From: Sulfurospirillum sp964466465
GTDB lineage: Bacteria > Campylobacterota > Campylobacteria > Campylobacterales > Sulfurospirillaceae
Length of the DNA stretch: 52,456 nucleotides
Direction of reading: 5' to 3'
Assembly (NCBI GenBank): GCA_964466465.1
Contig: CAYXNJ010000013.1
Location: forward strand, 1-52,456
Positions within the stretch are counted from its first letter, which is position 1. Every line of letters begins with the position of its first letter. The notes under the pieces were generated by a model. The model was not told the origin of the DNA. It did no database searches and saw nothing but the letters and a program-made list of their open reading frames with translations. Made by a program: the position numbers and the translations under genes. Shown piece after piece: positions 8,394 through 17,262 of this stretch.

Positions 8394-8566
8394 TTCTTCT
8401 CCTTTTTAAGATTATAAAAAGAAGTATATGAATAATTATCTTAAATAGTAATTAATCTTATTTAGAATTATTTACTATTACTAATTTTAAATAAATAGGA
8501 TAGTTAATATCTTATTAAGTTCAGCTCCTATAAAATTTTATATTATGTGTAAAGGACAGTATTACA
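8394..8566. promoter_or_regulatory. AT-rich divergent control region of the peroxidase and PerR-like genes
   Basis: This 173-base gap holds no gene. It carries an inverted repeat, AATAGTAA (8444-8451) against TTACTATT (8472-8479), inside a run of imperfect ATTA/TAAT repeats. Fur/PerR-family operators are AT-rich inverted repeats, so a PerR box here is plausible. A TATAAAAAG-like element on the minus strand and a TATTATGTG on the plus strand near 8540 could be -10 boxes. The exact sites cannot be fixed by eye. Confidence 0.4.
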
Positions 8567-8977
8567 ATGGATCGGTTTAAAGATGTTTTAAAAGCAAGCA
8601 ATCTCAAATCTACACATCAAAGGCTTGCTATTTTAGATGCTATCGATCATTTTGGTCATGTTGACATTGACACGCTTTATGACTCTATTGTTCAAAAATA
8701 CCCTACAATGTCCAAAGCAACACTCTATCGTAATATCAATGATCTTATCTCTTTTCATATCTTAGAAGAAGTAAAACTTCCACAACAAAAACAACAATAC
8801 GAAATTAAAAAAGTGCCACATATTCATCTTTTATGCAGTGAGTGTGGGAGTGTTGAAGATATGTTTGTTGAAACAAAACCTCTTTTAGAAACTATCACTT
8901 CAAAAAGCGGTTTTTATATTAGTAATAGCTTTATTGTCATGAATGGTATATGTAAAGTATGCCATTTCAAAAAGTGA
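8567..8977 (+). CDS. perR: Fur-family regulator, PerR-like
   Basis: This 136-residue DNA-binding repressor of the Fur/PerR family has an N-terminal winged helix with recognition helix SKATLYRNINDL (49-60). Its dimerisation domain has the metal ligands His85 and His87 and the structural zinc site formed by Cys90, Cys93, Cys129 and Cys132. Placement divergent from a cytochrome c peroxidase favours PerR (peroxide sensing) over Fur, but sequence alone does not separate them. The ATG at 8567 follows AAAGGACAG. Autoregulation from the shared intergenic region is likely. Confidence 0.85.
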   Translation: MDRFKDVLKASNLKSTHQRLAILDAIDHFGHVDIDTLYDSIVQKYPTMSKATLYRNINDLISFHILEEVKLPQQKQQYEIKKVPHIHLLCSECGSVEDMFVETKPLLETITSKSGFYISNSFIVMNGICKVCHFKK

Positions 8978-9047
8978 AATACCAACGAAACACTCTTTTT
9001 TAGTATGATAATTTCTCATAGTATCGCTTATATCATATAAAACAGTA

Positions 9048-9884
9048 TCAAAGCCAAACTGTTAGATCAATCTCTTTTTCCAATGTGATTTCTAAACTAT
9101 CTTCTAATTGATGTAAAAAATCAAAGCCACTACGACGTTCAACTTCATCAATGCTTACAATATATTTTTCAATACGATCATTTATTTTCGCATTTTGAGG
9201 CACAATGACTGCTAATACTTTAATCGTGCCATTTTTCTCAATACCAGCATAGATTTTATAAAATGCATCAGGGATTTCAACAAAACGTGAGCTTTTAAGG
9301 TGTGTTGTCTTCTCATCAAACAATGGTCCTGTATAAACCCATATCTCTTTAAATTTTGAGGTAAAAGATTCAAGTTCAATCTCTTCTAAACGTTGCCAAA
9401 GTTTTTGATTGAGCGATGGTTTTTGAGGGGTGATATTTGTCATTAAAAAAGTTTCAATTTGAGCTTGTTTTCCATAAAGAAGTGAAATAGCATGGTTAGG
9501 TGCCATGTGCCCCCTATCATATCCACTATTCGTATAGTCATCTGAGCTAATAAGCCCTAAATTACGCCAATCTACATTAAAGTTTTCAGGGCGTTTTAAA
9601 CGAGGAGCATTTTCACTTGGGGGAGTTAGTTTATAGACAACCCATAAAGGGTTGCCTTTGATATCGGAATAACCCACCATGTAAGCACTATTTCTGAAAA
9701 TTCGTGTATAGGTCTGAATGGAGTTATTCATGGCTTTAGGGATACCAGCAAAAGCCATTATATCACGTGCAATGAAAACTTCATACGAGTACGATAGCCC
9801 TCCTAAAAGGAAGGCTACGATTAAGGCTTTTGGATTTCTAATTACGAATGTTAGAATTGACGAAATGAGGTTTAGTCTTCTCAC
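9048..9884 (-). CDS. Membrane-anchored DNA/RNA non-specific endonuclease (NUC family)
   Basis: This 278-residue nuclease of the Serratia/EndA-type beta-beta-alpha-metal family has the DRGH catalytic motif at 123-126 (GYDRGHMAPN), with His126 as general base. The region TNITPQKPSLNQ (149-160) supplies the Mg-binding Asn, and Trp163 with LE follows. An uncleaved signal or single membrane helix spans about residues 16-34, so the domain would face the periplasm. Roles could include degrading extracellular nucleic acid or processing DNA during uptake. The frame begins at a GTG 9 bases after the argS stop with no clear ribosome site, so translation may be coupled to argS. A downstream start at Met43 would delete the anchor. 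Confidence 0.85.
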   Translation of the reverse strand: MRRLNLISSILTFVIRNPKALIVAFLLGGLSYSYEVFIARDIMAFAGIPKAMNNSIQTYTRIFRNSAYMVGYSDIKGNPLWVVYKLTPPSENAPRLKRPENFNVDWRNLGLISSDDYTNSGYDRGHMAPNHAISLLYGKQAQIETFLMTNITPQKPSLNQKLWQRLEEIELESFTSKFKEIWVYTGPLFDEKTTHLKSSRFVEIPDAFYKIYAGIEKNGTIKVLAVIVPQNAKINDRIEKYIVSIDEVERRSGFDFLHQLEDSLEITLEKEIDLTVWL

Positions 9885-9893
9885 GACCAGACT

Positions 9894-11480
9894 CTACATT
9901 TTATCTTTTGCGTCAATACCTATAAGTTTAAGTCCTACTCGAAGCGATAATGCAACAACAGCAAAAAGCTTAAGGAATTTTGCTTCATCAACACTTCCAA
10001 CAACACGATTTTCATTATAGAATTTATGCAGACTTGCAGCAAGGTTCTTAAGATATTCAGTCACTTTTTGCACTTGTCTTGAGTGAAAAGCGTCTTCTAA
10101 AACTTCAGGTAACAAAAGAGCACTGAAAAGAAGATTTTGGGCATCTTCACTAAGGTTTGCAAGCTTTACATTTTGTACATCACTAAGGCTTTTTTCTGCT
10201 TTTGCAAAAATTTGATTAATGCGAGCATGTGCATAGTTGATGTAAAAAATAGGGTTATTACTATCTTCTTGCTTGAATACATCCACATCAAATTCAAGAT
10301 GTGTGTCTGATTTTTTACTGAGAAAAACAAAACGAAGCGCATCACTGCCCACTTCACTTACAACATCACTCATCAAAATGAAATTTCCTGCACGTTTACT
10401 CATTTTATATGGCTCACCGCCCTTAAGAAGTGAAACCATTTGAGCTAAAAGAACTTCAAGTTTTTGCTCATCATAACCTAAAAAGTTAATGGCTGCTTTT
10501 ACACGTGTTATGTAGCCATGGTGGTCTGCACCCCAAATATTGATGTATCTATCATAGTTTCTTTGAAATTTATTATCGTGATAGATAATGTCGCCTGCAA
10601 GATACGTTGGTCTGCCATCTTCTCTTACAACAACACGATCTTTTTCATCTCCAAGCTCTGTAGAACGAATCCAAATTTTGCCACCGTCTTCATAGGTTTT
10701 ATCGTTTTTTTGGAGTTTCGCAAAGCTTTCATCCCATTTATCGTAAAGCGATTTTTCACTGACAAATTGTTCAAATTCAATACCAACATCGGCAAGATTA
10801 GATTTGATAAGTTCAAGCATCTTATCTTTGCCCCACACAGAAAGCGTTTTGATATTTGCTTCATCTTCAAAAATAGCATTACCGAGTTCAGCTTTAGCAA
10901 TATGTGCTAAATCAACAATATACTCTCCACGATAAAACTCTTCTGGCCATTCAACATCTACACTAAGAATATGCTCACGTCCTGCAAGGTAAATCGAAAG
11001 ACCTAAAAGATCTACTTGGTTACCAGCATCATTAACGTAATACTCTGTCGTGATTTTATAGCCTAGATGAGAACCAATACGAGCTAGAGCATCACCAATC
11101 ACAGCACCACGTGCGTGTCCAATATGCAAAGGTCCTGTTGGGTTTGCACTCACATATTCGAGTAAGATTGTTTCGTTTTGTTCATCTTTACCAAATAGAG
11201 CTTCATTCTGAATTGCCCATGTAGCATACTGATCCAAGAACTGTTCACTCAACTTGAAATTGATATACCCTTTAATAGGTGTCACTTCTTGGAATATTTC
11301 TCCAGTATCAAACTGAGTACAAATCTCTTCTGCAATAGCAATAGGTGATTTTTTTAACTCTTTAGCTAGAGAAAAAGCGATAGGCGTAGCATAATGACCA
11401 AAAGAGAGATTGGTAGGTTTTTCTAAAACAAACTCTCTTTGTAATTTCTCTTTAATAGCACAAATAACCGATTTTTTCAA
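9894..11480 (-). CDS. argS: Arginyl-tRNA synthetase
   Basis: ArgS attaches arginine to its tRNA. The 528-residue class I synthetase has the HIGH motif at 119-122 (NPTGPLHIGHARG) and the KMSK loop in YKMSKRAGN. Its C-terminal helical anticodon-binding domain includes the ALLLPEVLEDAF region. The N-terminal add-1 domain is present, and length is usual for Campylobacterota. It starts 9 bases after tatA and is followed by the nuclease gene, the tatA-argS order also known in C. jejuni. Confidence 0.97.
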   Translation of the reverse strand: MKKSVICAIKEKLQREFVLEKPTNLSFGHYATPIAFSLAKELKKSPIAIAEEICTQFDTGEIFQEVTPIKGYINFKLSEQFLDQYATWAIQNEALFGKDEQNETILLEYVSANPTGPLHIGHARGAVIGDALARIGSHLGYKITTEYYVNDAGNQVDLLGLSIYLAGREHILSVDVEWPEEFYRGEYIVDLAHIAKAELGNAIFEDEANIKTLSVWGKDKMLELIKSNLADVGIEFEQFVSEKSLYDKWDESFAKLQKNDKTYEDGGKIWIRSTELGDEKDRVVVREDGRPTYLAGDIIYHDNKFQRNYDRYINIWGADHHGYITRVKAAINFLGYDEQKLEVLLAQMVSLLKGGEPYKMSKRAGNFILMSDVVSEVGSDALRFVFLSKKSDTHLEFDVDVFKQEDSNNPIFYINYAHARINQIFAKAEKSLSDVQNVKLANLSEDAQNLLFSALLLPEVLEDAFHSRQVQKVTEYLKNLAASLHKFYNENRVVGSVDEAKFLKLFAVVALSLRVGLKLIGIDAKDKM

Positions 11481-11489
11481 TACGTAACC

Positions 11490-11723
11490 TTATACAGATT
11501 TTTTTTCATCTGTGTGAGCTGCTGTCGTTGTAGCAGTAGCTTCAGGTTTTGCTTCTACTTGATCCACAGTCGTTTTAACTTCTTCATCTTCTTTGATAGC
11601 TTTTTTAAAATCTTTCATACCTTGACCAATGCCTTTTGCAAGTTCTGGTATTTTTTTAGCACCAAACAATAAAACAACAACTGCTAAAATAACTAACCAA
11701 TGACCTATACTAAATGAACCCAT
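11490..11723 (-). CDS. tatA: Twin-arginine translocase subunit TatA
   Basis: TatA multimers form the conduit of the Tat pathway for folded exported proteins such as cofactor-containing oxidoreductases. The 77-residue protein has a short membrane helix (WLVILAVVVLLFG) and the conserved hinge GAKKIPELAKGIGQGMK. An amphipathic helix follows, then an Ala/Thr-rich acidic tail. AAGGAGAAAGT precedes the ATG. TatB and TatC are not in the window. Confidence 0.95.
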   Translation of the reverse strand: MGSFSIGHWLVILAVVVLLFGAKKIPELAKGIGQGMKDFKKAIKEDEEVKTTVDQVEAKPEATATTTAAHTDEKKSV

Positions 11724-11764
11724 ACTTTCTCCTTTGTCTTAATGACGATATACTTTATAGTGAT

Positions 11765-11770
11765 ATTGTA
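11765..11770 (-). promoter_or_regulatory. Probable -10 box for tatA-argS
   Basis: TACAAT, preceded by ATGC and a T/A-rich run on the minus strand, lies in the 81-base gap between gmk and tatA. The start would be near 11758 with a leader of about 35 bases ending in the AAGGAG site. The transcript can also continue from gmk, since no terminator is visible here. Confidence 0.45.
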
Positions 11771-11804
11771 GCATTTTTTTATAAACTAAAAATGAACCAC
11801 TTTT

Positions 11805-12419
11805 TTATTCGATATTTGCCCAAGCACTGATAAATTCACCTAAGTCCATCAGTTCCATTTTTTTCCGCGAAGTATAGGCAATTGCTAGTAAATCATGCAA
11901 AGCTGTTTTAAAATCATCATTAATTAACACATAATCATATTCCCTTATACGTGTCATCTCTGAAACAGCATTAGCAAGACGCTTTTCGATCACCTCTAAA
12001 CTATCAGTTCCTCTACTAATTAGTCTCTCTTTAAGACTTTTTTGGTCAGGTGTCGTAATAAAAACAGATGTAATTAAACTACCAAATTTTTCACGCGCAA
12101 TTTTATGTCCTTGCACATCAATGTCACAAATAACAAGTTTACCTGCATGTAGTTCTTTTAAAATAGGCTTGAGCGATGTTCCATAGTAATTATCGTGTAC
12201 TTTTGCCCACTCTAAAAAAAACCCTGCATCTATATCTTTTTCAAACTCTTCTTTAGAGATAAAATGGTAGTTAATACCATCTATTTCACCCTCACGAATA
12301 GCACGTGTTGTACTTGAAATTGAAAAATATGAATCAGTAATCTCTTGAAGAACTTCTTTCATTAAAGAGCTTTTACCAGAACCGCTCGGACCTGAAATAA
12401 CTAAAAGGTTACCTTTCAC
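11805..12419 (-). CDS. gmk: Guanylate kinase
   Basis: Gmk phosphorylates GMP to GDP using ATP. The 204-residue protein has the P-loop GPSGSGKSSL (10-19), the GMP-binding segment (SSTTRAIREGEIDGINYHF), and the lid with the RLISRGTDS motif. It starts 2 bases after the acidic protein gene ends, so the two are translationally linked. Neighbour order from fliR to tatA is as in C. jejuni. Confidence 0.96.
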   Translation of the reverse strand: MKGNLLVISGPSGSGKSSLMKEVLQEITDSYFSISSTTRAIREGEIDGINYHFISKEEFEKDIDAGFFLEWAKVHDNYYGTSLKPILKELHAGKLVICDIDVQGHKIAREKFGSLITSVFITTPDQKSLKERLISRGTDSLEVIEKRLANAVSEMTRIREYDYVLINDDFKTALHDLLAIAYTSRKKMELMDLGEFISAWANIE

Positions 12420-12421
12420 AT

Positions 12422-13864
12422 CTACTCTTTTTCATCAAACGTAATAGAGATATTAAGACGCATCCCTTTAAGTGCTTCACGCAAAATATCGCTTTGTGCT
12501 AAGCTTGAAATACTTTTAACAATGCTACTTTCTATTTCATCGCGAATGACTTCAATTTCTTGGCCTTTTAGCGCAGAAGTAACTGGTGCAGCAGGGGCTG
12601 ATACTTCATCTTCTTCAATTTCTTCACCAAATGCTTGTTTAAGCATATTTTCACTTAAATCATCTAGTGAATTAATATCATCTAATAAATCCATATCATC
12701 GAGGGCAACATCGATTTTTGGAAGTAATGCCTCTTCTTCTAACAATTGTTCTTTTTCTTCTTCAATTTTTTCATCAATCTCTTCTGCAAAATCATCAATA
12801 ATCTCTTCTTGATCTTCCTCTATAGAAGCAGCACTACTGCTTTCAGCTTCAAATGACTCATCGGCGATTGCATCTTCTTCACTCGGTAATGTCATTTCTT
12901 CAAGATTCAAATCAGTAGTATCTTCATCTTCCATGGCTACCAATTCATCACTACTTAAAGGTTCTTCTTCTGCCTCTTTTTCATCAAAGAAAAATCTTCC
13001 CGCAGTATCATCCTCTTCTCCAAGTGCATCAAGTGACAATGCAGCAATTTCTTTTTCATCATCGTTCTCATCACTCTCATCTAAGAGTTGTTTTACTTCA
13101 TTTATATCATCTTTATCTAAGATAGAAGGATTGTGATCTTCTTCAAAATCATTTTCTTCTGTTTCAAATGTATTGATAGGATCATGGTGTTCATTTTGTT
13201 CAAAATCAAAATCTTCAAATGACGTTGCATCTTCTTTCTCTAAAGGCTCAACATCATCAAAAGAGAAATTATCGTCATTATGTGTCAGTTCTTTTTCTTC
13301 CAACGTTTTTCCATCAAATAATTCATCTTCTGCACTTAAGCTATCAAATGTTAAATCATCAAAAGTGAGTTTTTCGCTCTCTTCTTCCTCGTCTTTAAAA
13401 TCATCTTCATGCTCTTCCAATAAGTTAATTGGAAGCATATCATCTTCTTCCGCATCAATTTTATCGATATCAAAGGCATCAGCTTCTTCTTTAGGCGTTT
13501 GAGAAATAGATTTTTCTTCACTTGCTTCTTCGATTTTGTGACTTGCAATGACATTTTTTATCTTATCCATCAACCCTAGAAAATCTGTTGGCAAAAAAGG
13601 TTTTTCCAAAGAGACATTCATTGTTTCTGGCTTTTTAGCACCTCTTTGGCAAATATACACAATATAATCACAGTCTGTATGTTCACGTAACCCCGCTACA
13701 GCGCTCTCATCATAAAGCTCATTGTCAACTAAAATGACATCATACGTTGTGAGTGGAACTAAGCCATAATCTTCGAACTCGTCTAACTCATACCCAGCTT
13801 TTTCGGCACTAAGTTTGATTAATCTTGAAACAGCGGGATTATTATTGAGTAGTAACAGGCGCAT
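12422..13864 (-). CDS. Highly acidic protein with a receiver-like N-terminal domain
   Basis: This 480-residue protein resembles the 'highly acidic protein' found at the same place (between gmk and fliR) in C. jejuni. Residues 1 to about 115 look like a CheY receiver. The beta-3 Asp is kept (VILVDNELYD) and so is the late Lys (LEKPFLP), but the acidic pair after beta-1 is replaced by Asn residues (LLLLNNNP). About 300 residues then consist of Asp/Glu-rich, probably disordered sequence. The C-terminus is a more ordered helix (EIESSIVKSISSLAQSDILR). I chose the ATG at 13864 because AGGAGTGAGC precedes it. Function is unknown; a flagellar or scaffold role is only suggested by fliR next door. Confidence 0.8.
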   Translation of the reverse strand: MRLLLLNNNPAVSRLIKLSAEKAGYELDEFEDYGLVPLTTYDVILVDNELYDESAVAGLREHTDCDYIVYICQRGAKKPETMNVSLEKPFLPTDFLGLMDKIKNVIASHKIEEASEEKSISQTPKEEADAFDIDKIDAEEDDMLPINLLEEHEDDFKDEEEESEKLTFDDLTFDSLSAEDELFDGKTLEEKELTHNDDNFSFDDVEPLEKEDATSFEDFDFEQNEHHDPINTFETEENDFEEDHNPSILDKDDINEVKQLLDESDENDDEKEIAALSLDALGEEDDTAGRFFFDEKEAEEEPLSSDELVAMEDEDTTDLNLEEMTLPSEEDAIADESFEAESSSAASIEEDQEEIIDDFAEEIDEKIEEEKEQLLEEEALLPKIDVALDDMDLLDDINSLDDLSENMLKQAFGEEIEEDEVSAPAAPVTSALKGQEIEVIRDEIESSIVKSISSLAQSDILREALKGMRLNISITFDEKE

Positions 13865-13924
13865 GCTCACTCCTGAATGAGAATTATTAACTCTCATTGT
13901 AGTATAAAAAAATTTATGATTGCT

Positions 13925-14698
13925 TTAACGTACAAAAAGAATGGTCAAATGGTTCAATGCTTCAATAAACTCTTTTTTAAAGAGAAGCATAATCGAAGTT
14001 AATGTTGCGATAAGAACAATAAAAGAAACCGCAATTTTGATCGGAAAACCAATGACTAAAAGGTTGAATTGTGGCATAGTCTTCATCAGCATTCCAAAAA
14101 CGGCATCGAGAAGTAGCGAAAAAGCAACAACGGGGAAGGAGAGAATAAAACCATACACAAACATGCCTGTCATTGCTTTTAATAAGTACGTTAGCATATT
14201 CGTTTGAGGATAAAAATTTCCTAAGGGTAAAAGAGTAAGCGAATCTGCAATAAAAAGTAGCATTTGATGGTGCCCATTAAATGCTAAAACCACCATGAGT
14301 CCTATTAAAGAGAGCATTTGCGATAAAACAGGAATTGAAGTACTGGTTTGGGGATCAATCACGCTTGCCATCGTAAAACCCATAACAAACGAAATTTGCA
14401 TACCTGCCATTTGCAAAATAGAAATCGTAATCGTTAAAAAGAGTCCCGCAACAAAACCAATAAGTAATTCACCAACAATAGCCAATGAAAGGTTCAATAA
14501 TGTTGGCGTTACCTGTAATGCAGGTAAAAGGGGGAATAAAAAAATAACCATAAAAAATGTCATAGATGTTTTAATGGTTAAAGGAATATTTGCATGGGAA
14601 AAAAAAGGGAAAAAAGCGAAAAGTCCACTAATTCTAGCAAATAGAAGAAAGAAGAGAATCACTTGATGTTCACCAAAAAGCTTAACCAGTGATTCCAC
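13925..14698 (-). CDS. fliR: Flagellar biosynthesis protein FliR
   Basis: FliR is a core membrane subunit of the flagellar type III export gate, forming a helical assembly with FliP and FliQ. The 257-residue protein has about six hydrophobic segments and family features such as LFARISGLFAFFPFF near the N-terminus, GELLIGFVAGL and GFTMASVIDPQTSTSIPVL. It starts 1 base after the ABC ATPase gene ends. Location outside a flagellar operon, inside a translation/housekeeping cluster, is the normal arrangement in Campylobacterota. Confidence 0.94.
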   Translation of the reverse strand: MESLVKLFGEHQVILFFLLFARISGLFAFFPFFSHANIPLTIKTSMTFFMVIFLFPLLPALQVTPTLLNLSLAIVGELLIGFVAGLFLTITISILQMAGMQISFVMGFTMASVIDPQTSTSIPVLSQMLSLIGLMVVLAFNGHHQMLLFIADSLTLLPLGNFYPQTNMLTYLLKAMTGMFVYGFILSFPVVAFSLLLDAVFGMLMKTMPQFNLLVIGFPIKIAVSFIVLIATLTSIMLLFKKEFIEALNHLTILFVR

Positions 14699-14699
14699 G

Positions 14700-15344
14700 T
14701 TATGCTTCCTCTTTTAATCCATCCACATGGAGATGGCGTACATAAGTACACTGTTTAGCTAACTGATGATTATGCGTCACCAGAAGAAGTGCAGCATTCT
14801 CTTTTTCAATATATTCAAATAAAACATTCATAACTTCTTGAGCTGTTTTATCGTCCAAGTTTCCTGTTGGTTCATCTGCAAAAATAATTTTAGGTTTTTT
14901 AGCTAGAACACGAGCAATAGAAACACGTTGTTGCTGTCCACCTGATAAATCACCCACGCGATAATTCATAAAATCAGCAATACCCAAACGCTCTAATATT
15001 CCTTTATCGATTGTTTTATCACTAATAAATGATGCCAGTTCAATATTCTCATTAGCAAAAAAACCTTTAAACAGATAATGCGATTGAAAAATGATACCTA
15101 CATCATAACGTCTAAGCTTTAATCTTGCATCATCATTATCATGATAAATATTATGATCACACAAAATTACTTCACCTTTATTTGGTTTTAGCAAAGTTGA
15201 ACAAATATGTAAAAGTGTTGATTTTCCACTTCCACTAACACCTAAAATTGCCATCGACTCTTTAGGGGCTAGTGTAAAATTAACATTTTCAAACAAAAGA
15301 TAGTCAAAAGCATGAGAGATATTTTGTACGTGTAGTAAAGACAT
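14700..15344 (-). CDS. LolD/FtsE-like ABC transporter ATP-binding protein
   Basis: This 214-residue cytoplasmic ATPase has Walker A GVSGSGKST (35-43), the Q-loop (IIFQSHYLF), the signature LSGGQQQR and Walker B IIFADEPTGNLD, then the switch His in LVTHNHQ. It resembles the LolD/MacB subfamily that works with FtsX-like permeases, but no such permease is adjacent. I chose the ATG at 15344 (GGACATTG upstream) over an in-frame TTG one codon before. It lies between tsf and fliR, as in C. jejuni. Confidence 0.85.
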   Translation of the reverse strand: MSLLHVQNISHAFDYLLFENVNFTLAPKESMAILGVSGSGKSTLLHICSTLLKPNKGEVILCDHNIYHDNDDARLKLRRYDVGIIFQSHYLFKGFFANENIELASFISDKTIDKGILERLGIADFMNYRVGDLSGGQQQRVSIARVLAKKPKIIFADEPTGNLDDKTAQEVMNVLFEYIEKENAALLLVTHNHQLAKQCTYVRHLHVDGLKEEA

Positions 15345-15363
15345 CAATGTCCTTCAATGGAGG

Positions 15364-15389
15364 GTAGTGAAGAGTTTTCTCTTCACTAC
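15364..15389 (-). terminator. Hairpin after tsf
   Basis: GTAGTGAAGAG (15364-15374) pairs perfectly with CTCTTCACTAC (15379-15389) around a TTTT loop, 14 bases beyond the tsf stop. No T run follows on the minus strand, so it may attenuate or protect mRNA ends rather than fully terminate before the ABC gene. Confidence 0.55.
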
Positions 15390-15403
15390 AAATAATTTAA
15401 TAC

Positions 15404-16471
15404 TTATTTAAGTTGCTCTGCAACTTCTGAAGCGAAGTCACAAGCTTTTTTCTCTAAGCCTTCGCCTAGTTCAAAACGAACATAACCTACAAGCTCAATT
15501 TTACCACCAAGCTCTTTAGCTTTTTCTTCAACAACTTGTGCAATGGTTTTTTTGTCATCCATAACATAGAATTGACTTAAAAGTGTATATTGCTGATCAA
15601 GTTGTGTGTTGTCAGCGATAAATCTCTCAAGCTGTCCAGGGATGATTTTGTCCCAGATTTGCTCAGGCTTACCCTGTGCTTTAAGCTCTGCTTCCATCTC
15701 TTTTTTAGCGTTAGCAAGAACTTCATCTGTCAATTGAACACGAGAGACAAAAAGAGGCATACGTTTAAGAGGTTTTTTAAGACGTGCTAACTCTTCATTC
15801 TCTTTTTCAATATCAGCTTTGATACCAATAGTCTCTTTCTCAACAAACTCAGCATCAAGTTCTGTATAGCTTAAGAAACTAGGTTTCATAGCTGCTGCGT
15901 GCATACAAAGATTTCTAATAAATTCACCTGCAGCTGCTGCAGTTTTTTCGCTATCACAACTTGCAGCAATTAGAACACCTACACGGCCATTTGAGTGAAC
16001 ATAACCATTAACAACGCCATTTGAACCCGCTTTGAGTGTTGCAAAGCGTCTAACGACTAAGTTCTCCCCAATCGTTGCAACTTTAGTCGCAAAGTACTCT
16101 TCAAATACAGTACCGTTGATAGTTGTTTTCATCAACTCTTCAGTTGATTCAACATTTGTCGCTTGGATATGTGCTGTTGTCTCTTTTGTTAAGTTAATGA
16201 AACCTTCATTTTTTGCAACGAAGTCAGTTTCAGCATTAATTTCACTTACAGTTGCCATTTTAAGGCTTGGGTCAACGAAAACATTTACCAAACCTTCACT
16301 TGCAAGTCTGTCAGCTTTTTTTGCTGCTTTACCAAGACCTTTTTCTCTTAAAAGGTCTTTTGCTGCCTCAAAATCACCATCGGTATCGACTAGTGCTTTT
16401 TTGCAGTCCATCATACCAGCCCCAGTGGACTCACGTAGTTCTTTTACTAAAGCAGCGGTAATCTCAGCCAT
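15404..16471 (-). CDS. tsf: Translation elongation factor Ts
   Basis: EF-Ts is the nucleotide-exchange factor for EF-Tu. The 355-residue protein starts with the UBA-like domain MAEITAALVKELRESTGAGMM and has the conserved MDCKKAL and ETDFVA segments. Its long core repeats match the larger Campylobacterota form. The start codon overlaps the rpsB stop by one base (TAATG), giving tight coupling in the rpsB-tsf operon. Confidence 0.97.
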   Translation of the reverse strand: MAEITAALVKELRESTGAGMMDCKKALVDTDGDFEAAKDLLREKGLGKAAKKADRLASEGLVNVFVDPSLKMATVSEINAETDFVAKNEGFINLTKETTAHIQATNVESTEELMKTTINGTVFEEYFATKVATIGENLVVRRFATLKAGSNGVVNGYVHSNGRVGVLIAASCDSEKTAAAAGEFIRNLCMHAAAMKPSFLSYTELDAEFVEKETIGIKADIEKENEELARLKKPLKRMPLFVSRVQLTDEVLANAKKEMEAELKAQGKPEQIWDKIIPGQLERFIADNTQLDQQYTLLSQFYVMDDKKTIAQVVEEKAKELGGKIELVGYVRFELGEGLEKKACDFASEVAEQLK

Positions 16472-17262
16472 TATTCGCCTTCCTCTACTGCAAATTCTTC
16501 TTCGCTTAATGCTTCGTCAATAATCTCTTTTTTCTCTTCTTCGCTTACTTCAGCTGCTTCTTCAGTTGCTGGAGCATCTTTTGAGCGGATTTCGTAACCT
16601 TCAGTCATTGCTTCACACATTTCTTTACAGAAAAGTTGAATTGAACGAATCGCATCATCATTTCCTGGAATTGGAAGATCAACAACGTCTGGATCACAGT
16701 TTGTATCGAGTGGAGCAACAACAGTAATTCCAAGTCTTCTTGCTTCTTGAACCGCAATTTTCTCTTTTACAGTGTCAATAACAAAAATCATATCTGGTAA
16801 GTTTTTCATGTTTCTGATACCACCAAGATAATCAAGAAGTTTCTCTTTTTTTCTTCTAAGCATTAACGCTTCTTTTTTAGTTAGAAGGTCAATTTGTCCA
16901 TCTTCTTCCATTTTTTCGATGATGTCAAGTTTACGGATTGATTGTCTGATTGTTTGATAGTTTGTTAACATACCACCTAACCATCTGTGGTTAACGTATG
17001 GCATACCACATTTCTCAGCGTATTCTTTAATCGCTTGGCTAGCTTGTTTCTTTGTACCAACAAAAAGCATTGTTTTGCCCTCTGCTGCTGCATCTTTAAC
17101 AACATTATATGTGTATCTAAAGTAACGTAGTGTTTTTTGTAAATCTACGATATAGATGTTTTTTCTTTCACCGAAGATGAATTTTTTCATCTTTGGATTC
17201 CAGCGTCTTGTTTGGTGTCCGAAGTGTACACCACACTCCAATAGGTCTTTCATGGTTACCAT
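16471..17262 (-). CDS. rpsB: 30S ribosomal protein S2
   Basis: S2 binds the head-body junction of the small subunit. The 263-residue product begins MVTMKDLLECGVHFGHQTRRWNPK-like and contains KKFIFGERKNIYIVDLQKT and LPDMIFVIDT, followed by an acidic C-terminal tail. I chose the ATG at 17262 because AAAGGAGAGACTTC lies just upstream. A longer frame reaching 17310 would run through the leader. First gene of rpsB-tsf. Confidence 0.97.
   Translation of the reverse strand: MVTMKDLLECGVHFGHQTRRWNPKMKKFIFGERKNIYIVDLQKTLRYFRYTYNVVKDAAAEGKTMLFVGTKKQASQAIKEYAEKCGMPYVNHRWLGGMLTNYQTIRQSIRKLDIIEKMEEDGQIDLLTKKEALMLRRKKEKLLDYLGGIRNMKNLPDMIFVIDTVKEKIAVQEARRLGITVVAPLDTNCDPDVVDLPIPGNDDAIRSIQLFCKEMCEAMTEGYEIRSKDAPATEEAAEVSEEEKKEIIDEALSEEEFAVEEGE

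Noticed and set aside
8978..9047. Terminator between the PerR-like gene and the nuclease gene
   Set aside because: The 70-base AT-rich gap has only weak partial complementarity, not a convincing hairpin.
12522..13502. Ser-rich plus-strand frames opposite the acidic gene
   Set aside because: They are complements of Asp/Glu codons (GAA/GAT read as TTC/ATC), have no ribosome sites and no family signature.
13876..13898. AATGAGA/TCTCATT inverted repeat as a Fur box
   Set aside because: Only 7-base arms with a 9-base spacer and a poor match to the Fur consensus; no iron gene is adjacent.
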